The translations under genes were made by a program, and so were the position numbers. Under the pieces are notes generated by a model that saw nothing but the letters and a program-made list of their open reading frames with translations, made no database searches and had not been told where the DNA came from. DNA of 64,000 nt from Acanthochlamys bracteata (taxonomy: Eukaryota > Streptophyta > Magnoliopsida > Pandanales > Velloziaceae), in contig CM034142.1 in the NCBI GenBank assembly GCA_019914995.1, positions 1,798,001-1,862,000 on the forward strand, given 5' to 3'. Of the stretch, positions 22,907-34,794 are shown one piece after another; the first letter of the stretch is position 1; each line of letters begins with the position of its first letter.

Positions 22907-23883
22907 ATATTCTTATACAAAGTAGTAATAATACAAATGATATAAGAGTGTTAAATTCAATAAGAAATCGTCCACGTTAAATATAAAAAAACATAACTGC
23001 ACATTATGATGGTAATTATTATAATCAAATCATGATTAACATGATATATAATGAATAATAGTTCTTTCCAAATTACACTTATTAATTTGAATTCCAAATT
23101 AAAATAATCAATAATACATAAATCATGATCTGGATTAATGATGTTTGAACTCATAATAAATATTATTTGTAATATATAATTCTATCATGATACATATTCT
23201 TTAGGTCTTAATCATAGTGTATTGGGTTTTAAATGGTCATGCTGAACAAATTACACAGTTGAAGAACATCATGTTTATTATATTAGTTACTTATGTCTAA
23301 CAATATTTATGGTATGCTGTTAAACTTATAACAAACAAAATTTAAAACACCCCCTATTTCCTCCACACGTTACTCTTATGATAAATACAAAATCTATATC
23401 TTAATTTTAAAACTATGAAGCACTCCAAATTGTTTAACTAATATTTGAGTGAAATGATTATTACAAAATTTAAATTCTCAGTCTCGTATTTTTTAAAAAT
23501 ACATGTTGCCCTATTCGTCCAAAAATAACTTAAGAATATATTCTAATTATATCTATCAGCGAAAAATAAACTTTAAACCAAAATACAAAAATACATATAA
23601 AGTCACTTTGCATGCATAACAAAATACAAAATATATATACACAAAAATTACAGCTTAAACGTGTTTAGATTTTGGTCGAGACCGAGTTCGGCTCAACTAG
23701 TAGGCCGGTAGTTACTCAAACTAGGTTGAAATAGCTCAGATGAGGAAAAGCACGTTGCTTTCGAAAAAGACGCATGCGCAATGGCGACTGCGATTGGAGA
23801 TTGATTGCAGCTAAAATGATGTGAATTGACGATGGTAATCTAAAACTAGAAAAGATAAGAAAACTGTAGACGGTTAGAGTAGT
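22907..23883. other. Gene-less stretch, nothing recognised
   Basis: Very AT-rich until about 23650, then a short GC-richer patch (about 23670-23830) without an exon I can support. Confidence 0.3.
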
Positions 23884-24133
23884 AAGCGTTTTGAAAGTAT
23901 TTATTAAATATAATTTTTTTGAAATAAAAAATATTTTTTATATTTTAAAAAGTAAATTTTATTTTTTTATTTTTAAAAAATAATAAAACTATATAATAAA
24001 AATATTTTATTATGCAAAAATTTTTACATTTTTAAATTTTTAAATTAATATTTTACATAATTATAAAATAAATTAAAAAATATAATATTAAAAATTAAAA
24101 AAAATATTTGAAAAACGTAATTTCAAACGCTCT
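23884..24133. repeat. AT-rich MITE-like repeat, type B copy 3
   Basis: It begins AAGCGTTTTGAAAGTATTTA and ends AATTTCAAACGCTCTC. The inverted ends (GCGTTTTGAAA and TTTCAAACGC) are the clearest in this family. The core is a run of A/T words shared with the other B copies. Confidence 0.5.
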
Positions 24134-25560
24134 CGTAATGCGTTACGAGAACCTTCTCATAAAAGTTGTTTGTTTTCCTTCCGTAGAAAAGCGAAAAATA
24201 TGTTAAAATATTTGCATTTCGACTCGTTCCAATTATTTCATATGAGTTTCTTAAATTCTCATGTTTCACTTTGTAAAGATTATACAAATTTCTTTTCCAT
24301 AATTAATTTGGATGATAACGGATTCTAAACTTTATAACATGGTTTGATACGACTAGAAATTTCCAATTAATTCTACTGAAATTTCCCAAAATTCCCCTGT
24401 ATTTCTAATCAAACCCCTAGCTCGAAGTTTTCGAAAATACCGTTGCACGGATCAAGCTTTTGTAAAGCAATGCAGTCTAGTTATTAGCGCACAATGAAAA
24501 GCCAAAGCAAAGATTTTCACGTGGTAGGTAAAAATTGTTTCTTTAAAAATATTTCAAGTTTACTCTCATTCTAATTGACTATAATACCCTTTATACTTTT
24601 GCACGTTATCGCACATGCGATAAAAAAACACATTTATGATATATTCATACTTGCTTGTGCCTGAAATTTTGTTGCGTTTTGAAAAAAATATTTTTTTCAT
24701 ATTATTGCAAAAACAATTAGAAAGACCTTATTGAAATGCTTGAATCCTGATAGTTAATTAGTAGCTCTTCATTTTTAAACAAGGATTTCACTTGCATTGG
24801 ATGCAAGAATTTAAATTTCACCATATAGTTTTTATAACATTTTTTTTGGAAATTAGCCTATAAAATACGGCCAAAAGCATAAACATATCTTCTTATACAC
24901 TCAGGCACCTTTCTAATTCATTTGATTGGATGATTGTAATTCATTCTTAAAGTTGGTACAAATACGAAATATGAAATTACTTTTGAATTTTTTAAAATAA
25001 AATATATTTTAGAATTTAGAAAAAAGTTTTAGTTTTATATAAAAACATATAATAAGAAAATTTCATAAATTATAAATTATTTATATTTTAAAAATAAAAT
25101 ATTATAAAAAATTAAAATATAAAATTAAAGAATTTATAAACAATGGCAAACATACATTATTTCCCAACTTTATGCATAGTAATGCCTTCAAAAATTAAAA
25201 TAATATATATAAGAGGATTATGAATTATTTTTATTATATTGTAGGAGGCTTAATGTATATTATATACAAGCAGAAAGAAATGATCAAATAGATCAAATCT
25301 AATAGTTAAACTCATAATCGATATTTTGTATATATATAAAAGATGGTTGGATTTATAAGACTGCACGAATACCATGGTAATGATCCCCCAAAATTAAAGA
25401 GATCATAATAAATTTTAAACGTCAACTATTTGACTAGCCAAATTGTTATGGAAAAAAATTACAACGTAAAAAAAATTGTGAGAGCACTTTATTAAAAGAA
25501 AAAAACTGAAAAAGTAAAAAGCAAAAAGTCGGGAGAGAATAGAGCACGTTAGCTCATAAT
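24134..25560. other. Gene-less upstream region of the MIP1-type gene
   Basis: AT-rich DNA with a poorly preserved type B-like block at about 24965-25145. There are no exons or RNA genes. The distal promoter of the gene at 26123 may lie at the right end. Confidence 0.3.
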
Positions 25561-25570
25561 GGACTGCGTG

Positions 25571-25614
25571 ACCACGGTAACGTGGTCCTTTGGTAACGCT
25601 GCGTTGCCACCTCA
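25571..25614. promoter_or_regulatory. Palindrome cluster with ACGTGG core upstream of the MIP1-type gene
   Basis: ACCACG-GTAA-CGTGGT at 25571-25586 is a perfect 6-bp inverted repeat with a 4-base centre and contains ACGTGG, a G-box/ABRE-like core. Just downstream, GGTAACGC and GCGTTGCC (about 25592-25610) form a second, nearly perfect inverted pair. The cluster sits about 540 bp upstream of the chosen start codon. Binding by bZIP or bHLH factors is inference only. Confidence 0.35.
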
Positions 25615-25843
25615 TTGTGGCCCTACCTTTATTTCTACCACAGTTCTTTCTCCTCATCTCTCTACTTAACCTGCTCTGCCACACTTTGTTCTCATCACTC
25701 TCCGACATCAAAGAATCAAAAAAGAAATTTATCCAAATTTCTGTTTCATTTTCATTCAATTTCTAATTAATTTTTGCAGAAGTTTTTGGTCCTGCATTCA
25801 AGTTTGCCGCTTTGGGAAGTAGACGAACGAGAAGATTTGTTTG

Positions 25844-25885
25844 ATGAAGTTTGAAGGTATATACGGATACAAATGTTGGAGTTAA
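25844..25885 (+). other. Upstream short ORF in the presumed leader
   Basis: A 13-codon open frame (MKFEGIYGYKCWS, then stop) precedes the main start by 280 bp. It also contains a GAAG/GTATAT donor-like site, so part of it may be spliced out. Whether it is transcribed is not shown by the sequence. Confidence 0.3.
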
Positions 25886-26023
25886 TAGCTCTAACTCCAA
25901 AGCGAAGTTTTCGTAAAACTTGTTCCTATATATTTTATGATTGGTTTTTGAAAGAAGAAGAAGAATTTAGTTGTATAGATTTCTGTGTTGCTTAAGGCTT
26001 GCAGCCTTTTGCACTCCTCTGAT

Positions 26024-26038
26024 TCTCTCTCTCTCTCT
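26024..26038 (+). repeat. (CT)n tract in the leader of the MIP1-type gene
   Basis: A short CT microsatellite about 85 bp upstream of the start codon. Such tracts are common in plant 5' leaders and core promoters. Confidence 0.5.
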
Positions 26039-26122
26039 TTCTTGAATTCTTGTTCTCTATCTAGAGTTGGGAAGAACAACAGCGGCAGAGTAGCAGAGGA
26101 AAGATTGGCTGGAAAGAAGAAG

Positions 26123-29100
26123 ATGAATACCAGAACAAGGACTGTAAACAGCATAAAAACAGCTCAAAAGATTGATAAAGTAAGTCAATTTGGGTTCAGT
26201 GGTAATTGGGTTCCTCTTGATATGTGGTTTCAGAAAATTTTTGTGTAAAATTTTTTGTTGTTGTGTTTAAAATTGTGCTTGTGATTTTGGGTGTTGGGTT
26301 TCTGTTTTTCGTGTTCTCCAATTTGTTCGAATTCTGATAAAGTTACCCGATTTGAGTCAATCAGGACTTTAGTCTATGTAATTTTTATTTTGTTCCTTTT
26401 CTTTGAATTTGGTGTTTGAGTTATTTTGGTGATGGGGTTCTGTTTTCCGTGTTCTTGAATGTGGTTGTGTTCGGATAAAACTAGCCAATTTGAATCAGTT
26501 GAGAAGTCGAATTTTCCATTGGTTGATGATTACTTTTTCGCTCTATTTATGAAATATAGCTCTGTTTCAGATAAACGTAAACGCGTTCATTCTTTCTTTT
26601 GTGCTTGTTGAAGAAAATTCTTTAAATTCTGAGAACTTTAATTAGTTCTTTCAATGGGATATTAAATTTCACATTGTTGGAGTTCTTGTTTCTCACCATT
26701 TGATTCTGCTCAAACTCCACAGTGTTTTACCACAATAATGAGTTCATATCTATAACAGAAACTGTTGGATTTTATTGATTCTAGGTAATGAAAATTTGAA
26801 TAAACTTTCTTTTGTTAACAAGGTTGGATCTAACTTTCTAATTTAAACCTTGTTAAATAAATCTTCTTTTCTGGAAGTTTGCTCTCTTATGTTTAGCTCA
26901 ATTCGATTTTCATTGTTAATTTATTAATGCTATGTTTGTTGTTGCAAAGCTGGCAATATCAGTCAAATGTTCGAAATGCGTTCTGAGACAAGAGAAAGGG
27001 ACAAGCTTCAGATTCCCTGAGTTTGAGAATTTACAAATGTTTTTGTTCTCTGAACTCAAGATGGTGTTCTTTGTAAGAGAATATGTGATTAAAGAATTCA
27101 AGCTGTTTCTATTTTTGTTTGTTTATGTTTTCTCCAGGCTAAGGAAAAAGAGAAGGAAAACAAGAGTGACATATTCAGGGCCAGACCAAAGATGGATCCC
27201 AAAAAAGCTCGGAACCGATATGTTTCAAGAAGAGAAAGAAAGATTGCTCTTCAGCAAGATGTATGATCCTTCTCAATGCAAGTTAATCACATGCTTCATT
27301 TAGATTTCATCACAATTGGAATTTAGATATTTCGATTGAAATTTGAAGGTTGATAAGCTGAAGAAGAAGCTCCGGCATGAAGAGAATGTCCACAGAGCTC
27401 TAGAGAGAGCTTTCACAAGACCTCTTGGTGCACTTCCTCGCCTTCCTCCATATCTCCCCTCACATGTAAGCATACCCATTAATCTCTTTACCTCAACATT
27501 GATTTAATATCAATGTTTGAATTGTCATTGGTTTATGCGAAGACATTAGAGCTACTGGCTGAAGTTGCGGTGTTGGAGGAAGAGGTGGTACGACTGGAAG
27601 AGCAAGTCGTGAATTTCAGGCAAGGACTGTACCAAGAGGCAATTTACATCTCAGCGTCGAAGAAGACAGCAGAACTTTCTCTTGATATGGATCAAACGTC
27701 ACTACAAAGCTCCAAAAATTCGGGGTCACCAGCAAAAGCTTCCACTTTTAGTTCTGAATCGTCAAATGGAACTAATCCTACCAATTCGGTGTGCTGGTGT
27801 TCAGAAGCCAGCCCAAGTGACCCTTCCTCAAACCGGTCAGTAAGTCATGGAAAACGGCCGTCAAAAGGAACAACTCTCGAAGATCGGCGTGGAAAAGAGA
27901 ACCAGTTAAATGTTAATTCCGCCAGAAACAACTGCAAACAGTCACCATTAAAGAGGGGTTTACAAACGAAAGATGCAGAAAGGACCGAGCAGAAATCTCA
28001 TGGTCCGAATTTGCCTCCTGATGAGCCTGACTGCACGAATAAGGTTTCTGAAGATCTCTTGCAGTGCCTAATGAGCATATTTTTGCAGATGGGTACTCGT
28101 CAGAGTACAAAAACAGAGGAGGAAATGTCTCCTTCAATCTCAGGTTCTACTGAGAGTTCCGACGGAACACATTTCTTAGACCCTTATGGTGTCTGCTCCG
28201 AATTTGGAAGAAGAGACATTGGACCATACAAGCTTTTGCATGTTGTGGATGGGAGCTCCATTAATATAAACCTACTAGCTTCTTCGTCTTCCTTCCTTCA
28301 TAAGCAACTAAAGTAAGTTTCTGAGTTCAAATTTCCTCATGGTTTTTCTTCAGCACATGTATGGCTACCTAATTCTTCCTGGAATTGATCCAGAACGCTG
28401 CTGCATAAACTTGCAAAAGTGGAACTCTCAAGGTTATCTCAACAACAGAAGCTTGCATTTTGGATAAATATTTACAACTCTTGTATCATGAATGTAAGTA
28501 ATCTTCCTAAACCTTGTAATTTTCTTTGTCCCTAAGTTTTCAGCGGCATTGCTGCTATCTTTTCTCTCCCTTTTTTTCACCTCGTCTACTAATCAATATA
28601 TGGCTCTTCACATGATTTCCGTAAGCAACTTTTTAATTTTTTATTTCATATTTTTTAATATATATTTTATAATTATTTAAAAAATTTATTTAAAAATTTA
28701 GAAAATATAGAAAAATTTTACATAGTAAAATTTTTTTAATACATATTTTTATTATTTTTTTGAAGATAAAAAAATAAAACTACTCTCCATTTCATAAGCA
28801 CTTCTATACTAACCCTTTTTCTAATTTTGTCAATTTTATCTTAATTGAAGAAAGGTGATTATTATATCCTTGATAGTTAACACTGCCATTTCCTCTTTTT
28901 ACTGCAGGCATTCATTGAAAAAGGTATACCTTCCAGTCCAGATATGGTTGTTGCCCTGATGACTAAAGTAGGTCTTCTTGAAAGTTACCTTTCATTTATA
29001 TTACTCTAGCGGGTTAAAATAATCTTGGTTAAGGAGGAGACTAAATTTTTTCTATCTATACTTGGTCAGGCTATGATTAATGTCGGTGGTCACTTGTTAA

Positions 29101-30064
29101 GCGCAATGACAATCGAGCATTTCATTTTGAGGCTACCTTATATCTCAAAACATGTAAGTTTACCTCCTCTCCGTGCTTTCTTTTTTGATGACTGTGACTA
29201 ATCTCTCTGCCTGTACCGTAACAGATCAATCCAAAAGGAGCAAAAATTAATGAGATTATAAATCGAGGAGTTCTTGGCTTAGAGTGGCCAGAGCCTTTAG
29301 TTACTTTTGCACTCTCTTGCGGTAGCTGGTCGTCACCTGCTGTAAGTATCCTAGATAAACTTGGATCAGGATAAAGGTCCCATCATAAATTCAGGATTTT
29401 ACGCTAGTCATATGACAGTGCCTCATTAATTAGATGGTTGGCATTTGATAATGAACTCCTATAGATGCTCATGCACGTCTAAAGTCATTAATAGCTCATG
29501 CATGTCATAATCATTTAGGTGAATAGTTGCACTTAGCTGTATGTTTCATCTTAGATCATTTGATTATAAACCTCTGTAGTTGTAGAACCCTTTATAGAAT
29601 AGTTTCCCCTTGATTCTCTCTCTTTCAGTAGATTGAAAGTAAAACTGAAGGTTAATGTGTTACATTTTACATGTGGTTTAAATTTAGGAGTTTTTTTAAA
29701 TATTTTCTTGTTGGATGATCTTATGCCGCTTGACAAAAATTTGTATAATATATAGGTGAGAGTCTATACTGCTTCGCAAGTGGAGAAGGAATTAGATGAA
29801 GCCAAAAGGGATTACCTACAAGCAGCAATCGGTATCTCTACCTCAAACAAATTAGCCATACCGAAGCTACTAGACTGGTACCTGCTTGATTTTGCGAAGG
29901 ACGTAGAATCACTGATGGACTGGATTTGCTTACAATTGCCAGCTGAACTAAGAACTGAAGCTGTTAAGTGTGTCGAAATGGGAAGAAAACATCCAGTTAC
30001 ATTGCCTATCCAGGTTTTACCATATGATTTCACTTTCAGATACCTTTTGCCATCACAGAAATAA
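26123..30064 (+). CDS. MIP1-type leucine-zipper / DUF547 protein
   Basis: Nine exons with GT-AG introns and consistent phase: 26123-26179, 27138-27260, 27349-27465, 27543-28312, 28394-28493, 28908-28967, 29070-29153, 29225-29341, 29756-30064, giving 578 residues. A basic N-terminal region is followed by the plant 'ternary complex factor MIP1' leucine zipper at about residues 61-137 ([15 protein letters not shown], then [20 protein letters not shown]). A low-complexity middle follows at about 140-330. The DUF547 domain spans about 370-530 (FWINIYNSC at 378-386, [11 protein letters not shown] at 451-461). The C-terminus ends with the usual YDFTFRYLL. The family is named after a protein reported to bind a MADS-box factor; its biochemical role is unknown. 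I chose the ATG that gives MNTRTRT, a common family start. An in-frame ATG at 25985 would add 46 residues of unconvincing sequence. A type B repeat sits in intron 5, and AATAAA follows at 30142. Confidence 0.93.
28624..28790 (-). repeat. AT-rich MITE-like repeat, type B, in intron 5
   Basis: In reverse orientation relative to the copy at 10988, it carries the same run TTTTATTATTTTTTT next to AATACATATT and a TAGTAAAATTTTTTTAAT segment. It lies wholly inside the intron between exons ending 28493 and starting 28908 and does not touch splice sites. Confidence 0.45.
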
Positions 30065-30141
30065 ATCCAGCTCTTCTCCAGCTAGCCGGGAGGTCCACAA
30101 GATTCCAAAATGCCGAAGGTTTTGTATAGAAAAATCTCTAC

Positions 30142-30147
30142 AATAAA
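30142..30147 (+). terminator. Likely polyadenylation signal of the MIP1-type gene
   Basis: AATAAA lies 78 bp after the stop codon and is followed by a T/G-rich stretch (GGTTGTATATATTG). It is a plausible near-upstream element for 3'-end formation. Confidence 0.45.
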
Positions 30148-30164
30148 CATGCGGAGTGGTTGTA

Positions 30165-31554
30165 TATATTGAAACATCATTGATTTTTCGAGTTCTGGGG
30201 AAATTTTTTCATTGTGTTATGCATGTTGGTCTCTTGACTTTTGCGTTTTTTGAAAAGCACGGTTTGTCGGCTGAAGGAAAAAAGTATGGAATTGCTACTG
30301 GAATAATTTTTGTGCATCCTCCATTGAGCTCAATTTTAAACTTAAACATTTGCCGTGACTGGATATATAATGTGGTTAGATCATATGTCGGAATTAATTT
30401 AGCGTAAATATAAACTTTGTTTACCTCAGCAAAATCTTCTGTGATTTATTGACGTTGCACCTACACAATATATTTTCCTAAATTGCATTTTAAAGGTTAT
30501 TGTTGGATGTCTACATCAACACAATCCTTCTAACTTAAATGCATATCTTTTGTGGACCTAATTACCTTGATTTATGTTATTAAATACTTTCTTCAAATGC
30601 TGATTCTCTTGTTTCTTGTGTGTATTAGGCGCTTGAAAATTGCCAATTAGATTTTAAAGTAGGAAATTATGGTATCCTTCTTGGCTGTTTAGATTATGAA
30701 GTGTATCTTGATCCAATCAAATATTAAATTACATAGTTGGAAAGAATGAACTTTCGTAAAGTTAGGAGTAGTTCATGTAATAACGTACTAAAACATCAAC
30801 CGCGATTCAGCTCATGTGTAAGAATTGTCGTGAAAAATAGTATCTGTAATAGATTATTTTGCTAGCAGATGATTGAATTTACGGAAGAAGATTTGCAGTT
30901 ATATTTTCATTATTAAAGTTTCAGGACAAATAAGAAGATTTTCCCCAAGGGCATTATCATAAAGGATGGGACATAGCTAGCAGACAGTGTCCTTTTTCTC
31001 ACCAGTGTTACGGAAAAGAAAGCTAAGAATTGGCTGTGGAGCATTGAGGGCAAATCGTATTAATTGAGTTGAGGTCTCACGAAACAAAGGCTGCCTGGCG
31101 TGCTATTGCTTTTACTGAGTTGTCTTCTTCTTGCCGTTTGGTTGTAAACAAAAAAAATGTCAAGTATTTCACTTGAAATCCAGTTAAAAACACGCCAAAA
31201 AGTGAGTGCTTCACGTAAAACATAAGTTCATTTTTACTGATAATCAAACTCTAAATTTAGAACAAACTATCACTACTTAAAAGAGAATTGTTGAACAAAA
31301 AGAGGTACAAGTTAAATTTAATCTACTATGAGCCTGATGCATAAATGATATTAGATTTTCACGTAAACATCTCAAATTCTTAATTTAGAGATATAATATG
31401 ATCACGCAACATGCACGTTTGTCAAAGGGCAACTACAGAATTAATTCTGGAGCATCCTGGCAGGGATGTCATTATCAATACCGATCTAAATCACTACAAT
31501 CAACTGTAAGTTATCTATCTTCTTTATGCGCAAATGATTGATCACTGGTGAAGA
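30165..31554. other. Gene-less stretch downstream of the MIP1-type gene
   Basis: An 83-codon open frame at 30156-30407 starts just past the AATAAA and shows no domain, so it is treated as chance. Nothing else is recognisable up to 31554. Confidence 0.35.
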
Positions 31555-32413
31555 TAGAGGTGACAATTTAAGTTTGTGAGTTAATTTTGAATTAACTTAT
31601 TTAATAATCGAATTAAATTCGTTCAATTTTAATTCAATCAATAAATTTTTACGGGTCAAAATTATCTAATCCTAATCCAACCACTAATAACCGGATCAAA
31701 TTCAGATTGATCTATTTAATAATTAAAATTATTAATTTTTAATTCTATATTTTTAAGATTCAGTAAAATTATAAGATTAGTTGTAATTGAAGTGCACGAT
31801 GTTCTTAGTGACGAGATATAGTGAATGCTCGTCAAAATGTACATTATTTAGTATTTTCATCAGTCCTTAAAATATCAAACAAAATTTTATTTTTATTTTT
31901 ATTTTTTAAAAATATGTGGTAATAACTGAAATTTTATGATTATAATATATACTAATAATTTCGATAAAAATTTTGATAAACATAGCTGTCTAACAAAATT
32001 TTGTTAAAAATTTGTATACGAAATCTAAATTCTTCGTTACAGAAATACCTACATAGTAATACTTTCGGTAATATTATAATTCTCATCTTATACTATTTTA
32101 TTGAGATATAAAAATAACGATTAACTATAAATATCATATAATTTAATAATTTATAAATTATGATTATCGATTATTTTTATTGCCAATATTTTAATATACG
32201 GAAAGGGAAAATTAAATATTATTTCTTCAAGATATGATAATTCGGATTGATAAGTCAATTTTGGATTAATCTGGATTGACCTATTTAATAACCGGATCAA
32301 ATTCGTTCAATCCTAACCCAATCCATATATTTATACGGATTAAATTTTTTAATCCTAACACTAATTAAATAGATCGATTTCGGATTGCATTTTCGGATCA
32401 AGTCATATATCCC
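31555..32413. mobile_element. hAT-like MITE, copy 4 (long subtype), decayed
   Basis: It starts TAGAGGTGACAATTTAAG and ends near GATCAAGTCATATAT. The approximately 860 bp align in order with copies 2, 3 and 6, in the same orientation as copy 6 and inverted relative to copies 2 and 3 (CTACATAGTAATACTTTCGG and the ACTATTTTATTGAG core are shared). Many CpG sites of the subterminal GGGTCGACCC motifs read as TG or CA, a sign of methylation-driven decay. No target duplication remains. Confidence 0.7.
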
Positions 32414-33540
32414 AGTTATAAGCTCCTCTTCTAAGAAGTTTGAGACTCTGGAGCATATTTTAATTGCTATCAACTTTATTTATTTTTTCAAAATTTGAGT
32501 TTGACACTTTATACGTATTTTAATTTTATTTTAAATTTTATTTTTCACCTTCAATAAAATTTTATTTTTATTAAAATTTTACTTCAAATTATATTTTATA
32601 TATTTTAATTATTATTCTAAATTTAATTTTATCGAATTCAAATTTTCAGCGAATTCAAATTTCATAAAGTTTATTGTTATAAAATTATTTTTATATAATT
32701 AAAACCGTCCCTTAATCTTGCCTGCTTGAGTACTCTGGTCTTGTACATGATACGGGGAAATGGTTTTGAAACTCTAGGAAGATTCTGGGGAAGAGAAGTG
32801 TCCCTTTCATATGTACTGAACAATGTTCTTCTTCTCGGGTGTTTCTCCCCGATCAATGATTGTTACCTCCTTTCATTCTTCTCTAATCTTTTCAAACCAT
32901 AGTAAGTGCGAGTTTATTTTAATATAAATTCATTTTTTAAAAAGTAAGTTTAAAAAATAAAATTAAAAATTAAAAATTTATAATTATTTTATAGTATAAG
33001 TAAGTTTTAAAATTAAATTTTAAAAAATAAATTTTTAATAAAAATAATTTATTTAATTTTATAATAAATTTTGTGATGTAAGTGAATTTAAAAAGTGAAT
33101 GTAAAGGGAATATAAACACGACCCGGGTATTGCAGCATAGATGGATTTTTCATATTAAATTATAATCAAACTTGTTTAAATAAACTTTGTATTATTTCGT
33201 AAGATTTTAGTAAGTCTCCTCTTTTAAGTAGCAGTACTTTATCAATTATAAAATAATTATAAATTATGAAATAGAGATTGAACTAGAGCGCTATACATAT
33301 TTTCAGCTCTCGGCAAAACTAGAAGTTAAATATCGGTAACAGAAGCTCCAACAATAATTGTTATGTAGTATTTGGAAATTATTTTCTACCAGATAAATAC
33401 ATAATTCCGAAACTTAGCACTAAATAATGCTAATTATTTCAGCTTAAACGTTGCAGCAAAACAGTTGCAGCATAAATTATTTCAAACAGTTGCGGTTTCT
33501 GCTAAACAGCACTGCTGTGGTTACGAATAATAATTCCTAT
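32414..33540. other. Gene-less stretch, nothing recognised
   Basis: Very AT-rich with A/T words similar to the type B repeats but no clear ends. No exon is supported. Confidence 0.3.
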
Positions 33541-33808
33541 ATGTTTAGCATTTAAATTTGAAATTATTTATAAAATAAAGTTTTTTTAAAATAAAAGATA
33601 TTTTTATTTTTTAAAAAAAATAAGTTCTATATTTTTTACTTTTAAAAAAATAATAAAAATATATAATAAAAAGATCTCACTATTTAAAATTTTTCTATAT
33701 ATTTTAAATTTAAATAAAATTTTTAAATATTTATAAAATATGTATTAAGAAATATAAATTAAAAAAAAATTAAAAAATTGTATTTAGAATGTAATCCCAA
33801 ACGCAGCC
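33541..33808. repeat. AT-rich MITE-like repeat, type B copy
   Basis: It begins ATGTTTAGCATTTAAATTTG and ends ATCCCAAACGCAGCC. It includes TAATAAAAATATATAATAAA followed by AAGATCTCACTA, the family core. Of the B copies it is the closest to the one at 10988. Confidence 0.55.
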
Positions 33809-34252
33809 TTAACGTTGCAGCAAAAATTTCAGTGCAATTGTTTGCGAAAGTTTCGGTACATCACTCCTCAGCATGAATTTCAAGCAGGTCTCAACATTTA
33901 AAATGAAATAATTAGATGTGATTTAGAGCATAAAATAGCCTTTATTTTAAATTTCATTACATTTCGGATGTGATTAGATCCTCAATCTCATACTTGAAAA
34001 TTTTATTATTCTTTTTAATGATTTTATCGTATGCTTTTATAATGTTGATTTTTCAACATTAAGATGAAGGATCAAATTGCATCTAAATGACGTGAACTTT
34101 TTCGGCATTACTAGAAATGATCAAATCATATCTAAATGACATAAAATTTTGTGTACGGACTATTTTTATACTCTATATCACATATATCTTTCAATTTTGA
34201 AGTTGAGACCTAATCTCTTAACGGGAAAGATGATGTACTGAAGCGTCAGTAT
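33809..34252. other. Gene-less stretch, nothing recognised
   Basis: Short internal direct repeats such as TGATCAAAT.GCATCTAAATGAC (about 34070 and 34115) are visible. There is no gene or element end. Confidence 0.3.
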
Positions 34253-34260
34253 AACATCTG

Positions 34261-34786
34261 TACGGGTGGCAAATTTCGATCCGATTCGAAATCAATTTAA
34301 AAAAATTAGGTTCGGGTCGACTCGAAAATGATCCAAAAGTTTTTAATGGGTTCGATTCGGATTGACCCGAAATTAACCCATTTAACTCGTATAACTATTT
34401 ATATAGTATATATTATTTAATAATTAAAAAATAATAGAAAAAAATTTAAATTTAATTTGTATATATATATTTTCATTTATCTTAATTTAACTAATTTTTA
34501 TTTAATTTATAAATTTTGTCCAAATTAATAATTTTCTTTTTAAATATATCATAATTAAAAATTTATATATATTATTATTAAAAATTAATATTTATAATTT
34601 TTATTTTAATAATTTTAATTATTAAATGGGTCGACTCGAGTTTGATCCGGTCATAAATAAGTTGTATTATAGTTGATAATTTTGATCCGTATAAATAAAT
34701 AGTTTGGGTTAGGATTAAAAAATTTTGACCCGATTATTATATAAATCGATTCGAAACCGATCCAGGAATCCGAATTGCCACTCCTA
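34261..34786. mobile_element. hAT-like MITE, copy 5 (short subtype)
   Basis: Termini TACGGGTGGCAAA and GAATTGCCACTCCTA, about 526 bp. The interior is the reverse complement of copy 1 (shared AATTTGTATATATATATTTTC and ACTATTTATATAGTATATA segments). The flanks AACATCTG and AGCACTTG match at only 5 of 8, so the target duplication is worn. Confidence 0.75.
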
Positions 34787-34794
34787 AGCACTTG

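Noticed and set aside
25415-25759. 114-codon minus-strand frame upstream of the MIP1-type gene
   Set aside because: It lies in promoter/leader sequence of the opposite gene, has no domain and lacks coding character.
30156-30407. 83-codon plus-strand frame after the MIP1-type gene
   Set aside because: Starts past the stop and the AATAAA; no homologous C-terminal extension is known for DUF547 proteins.
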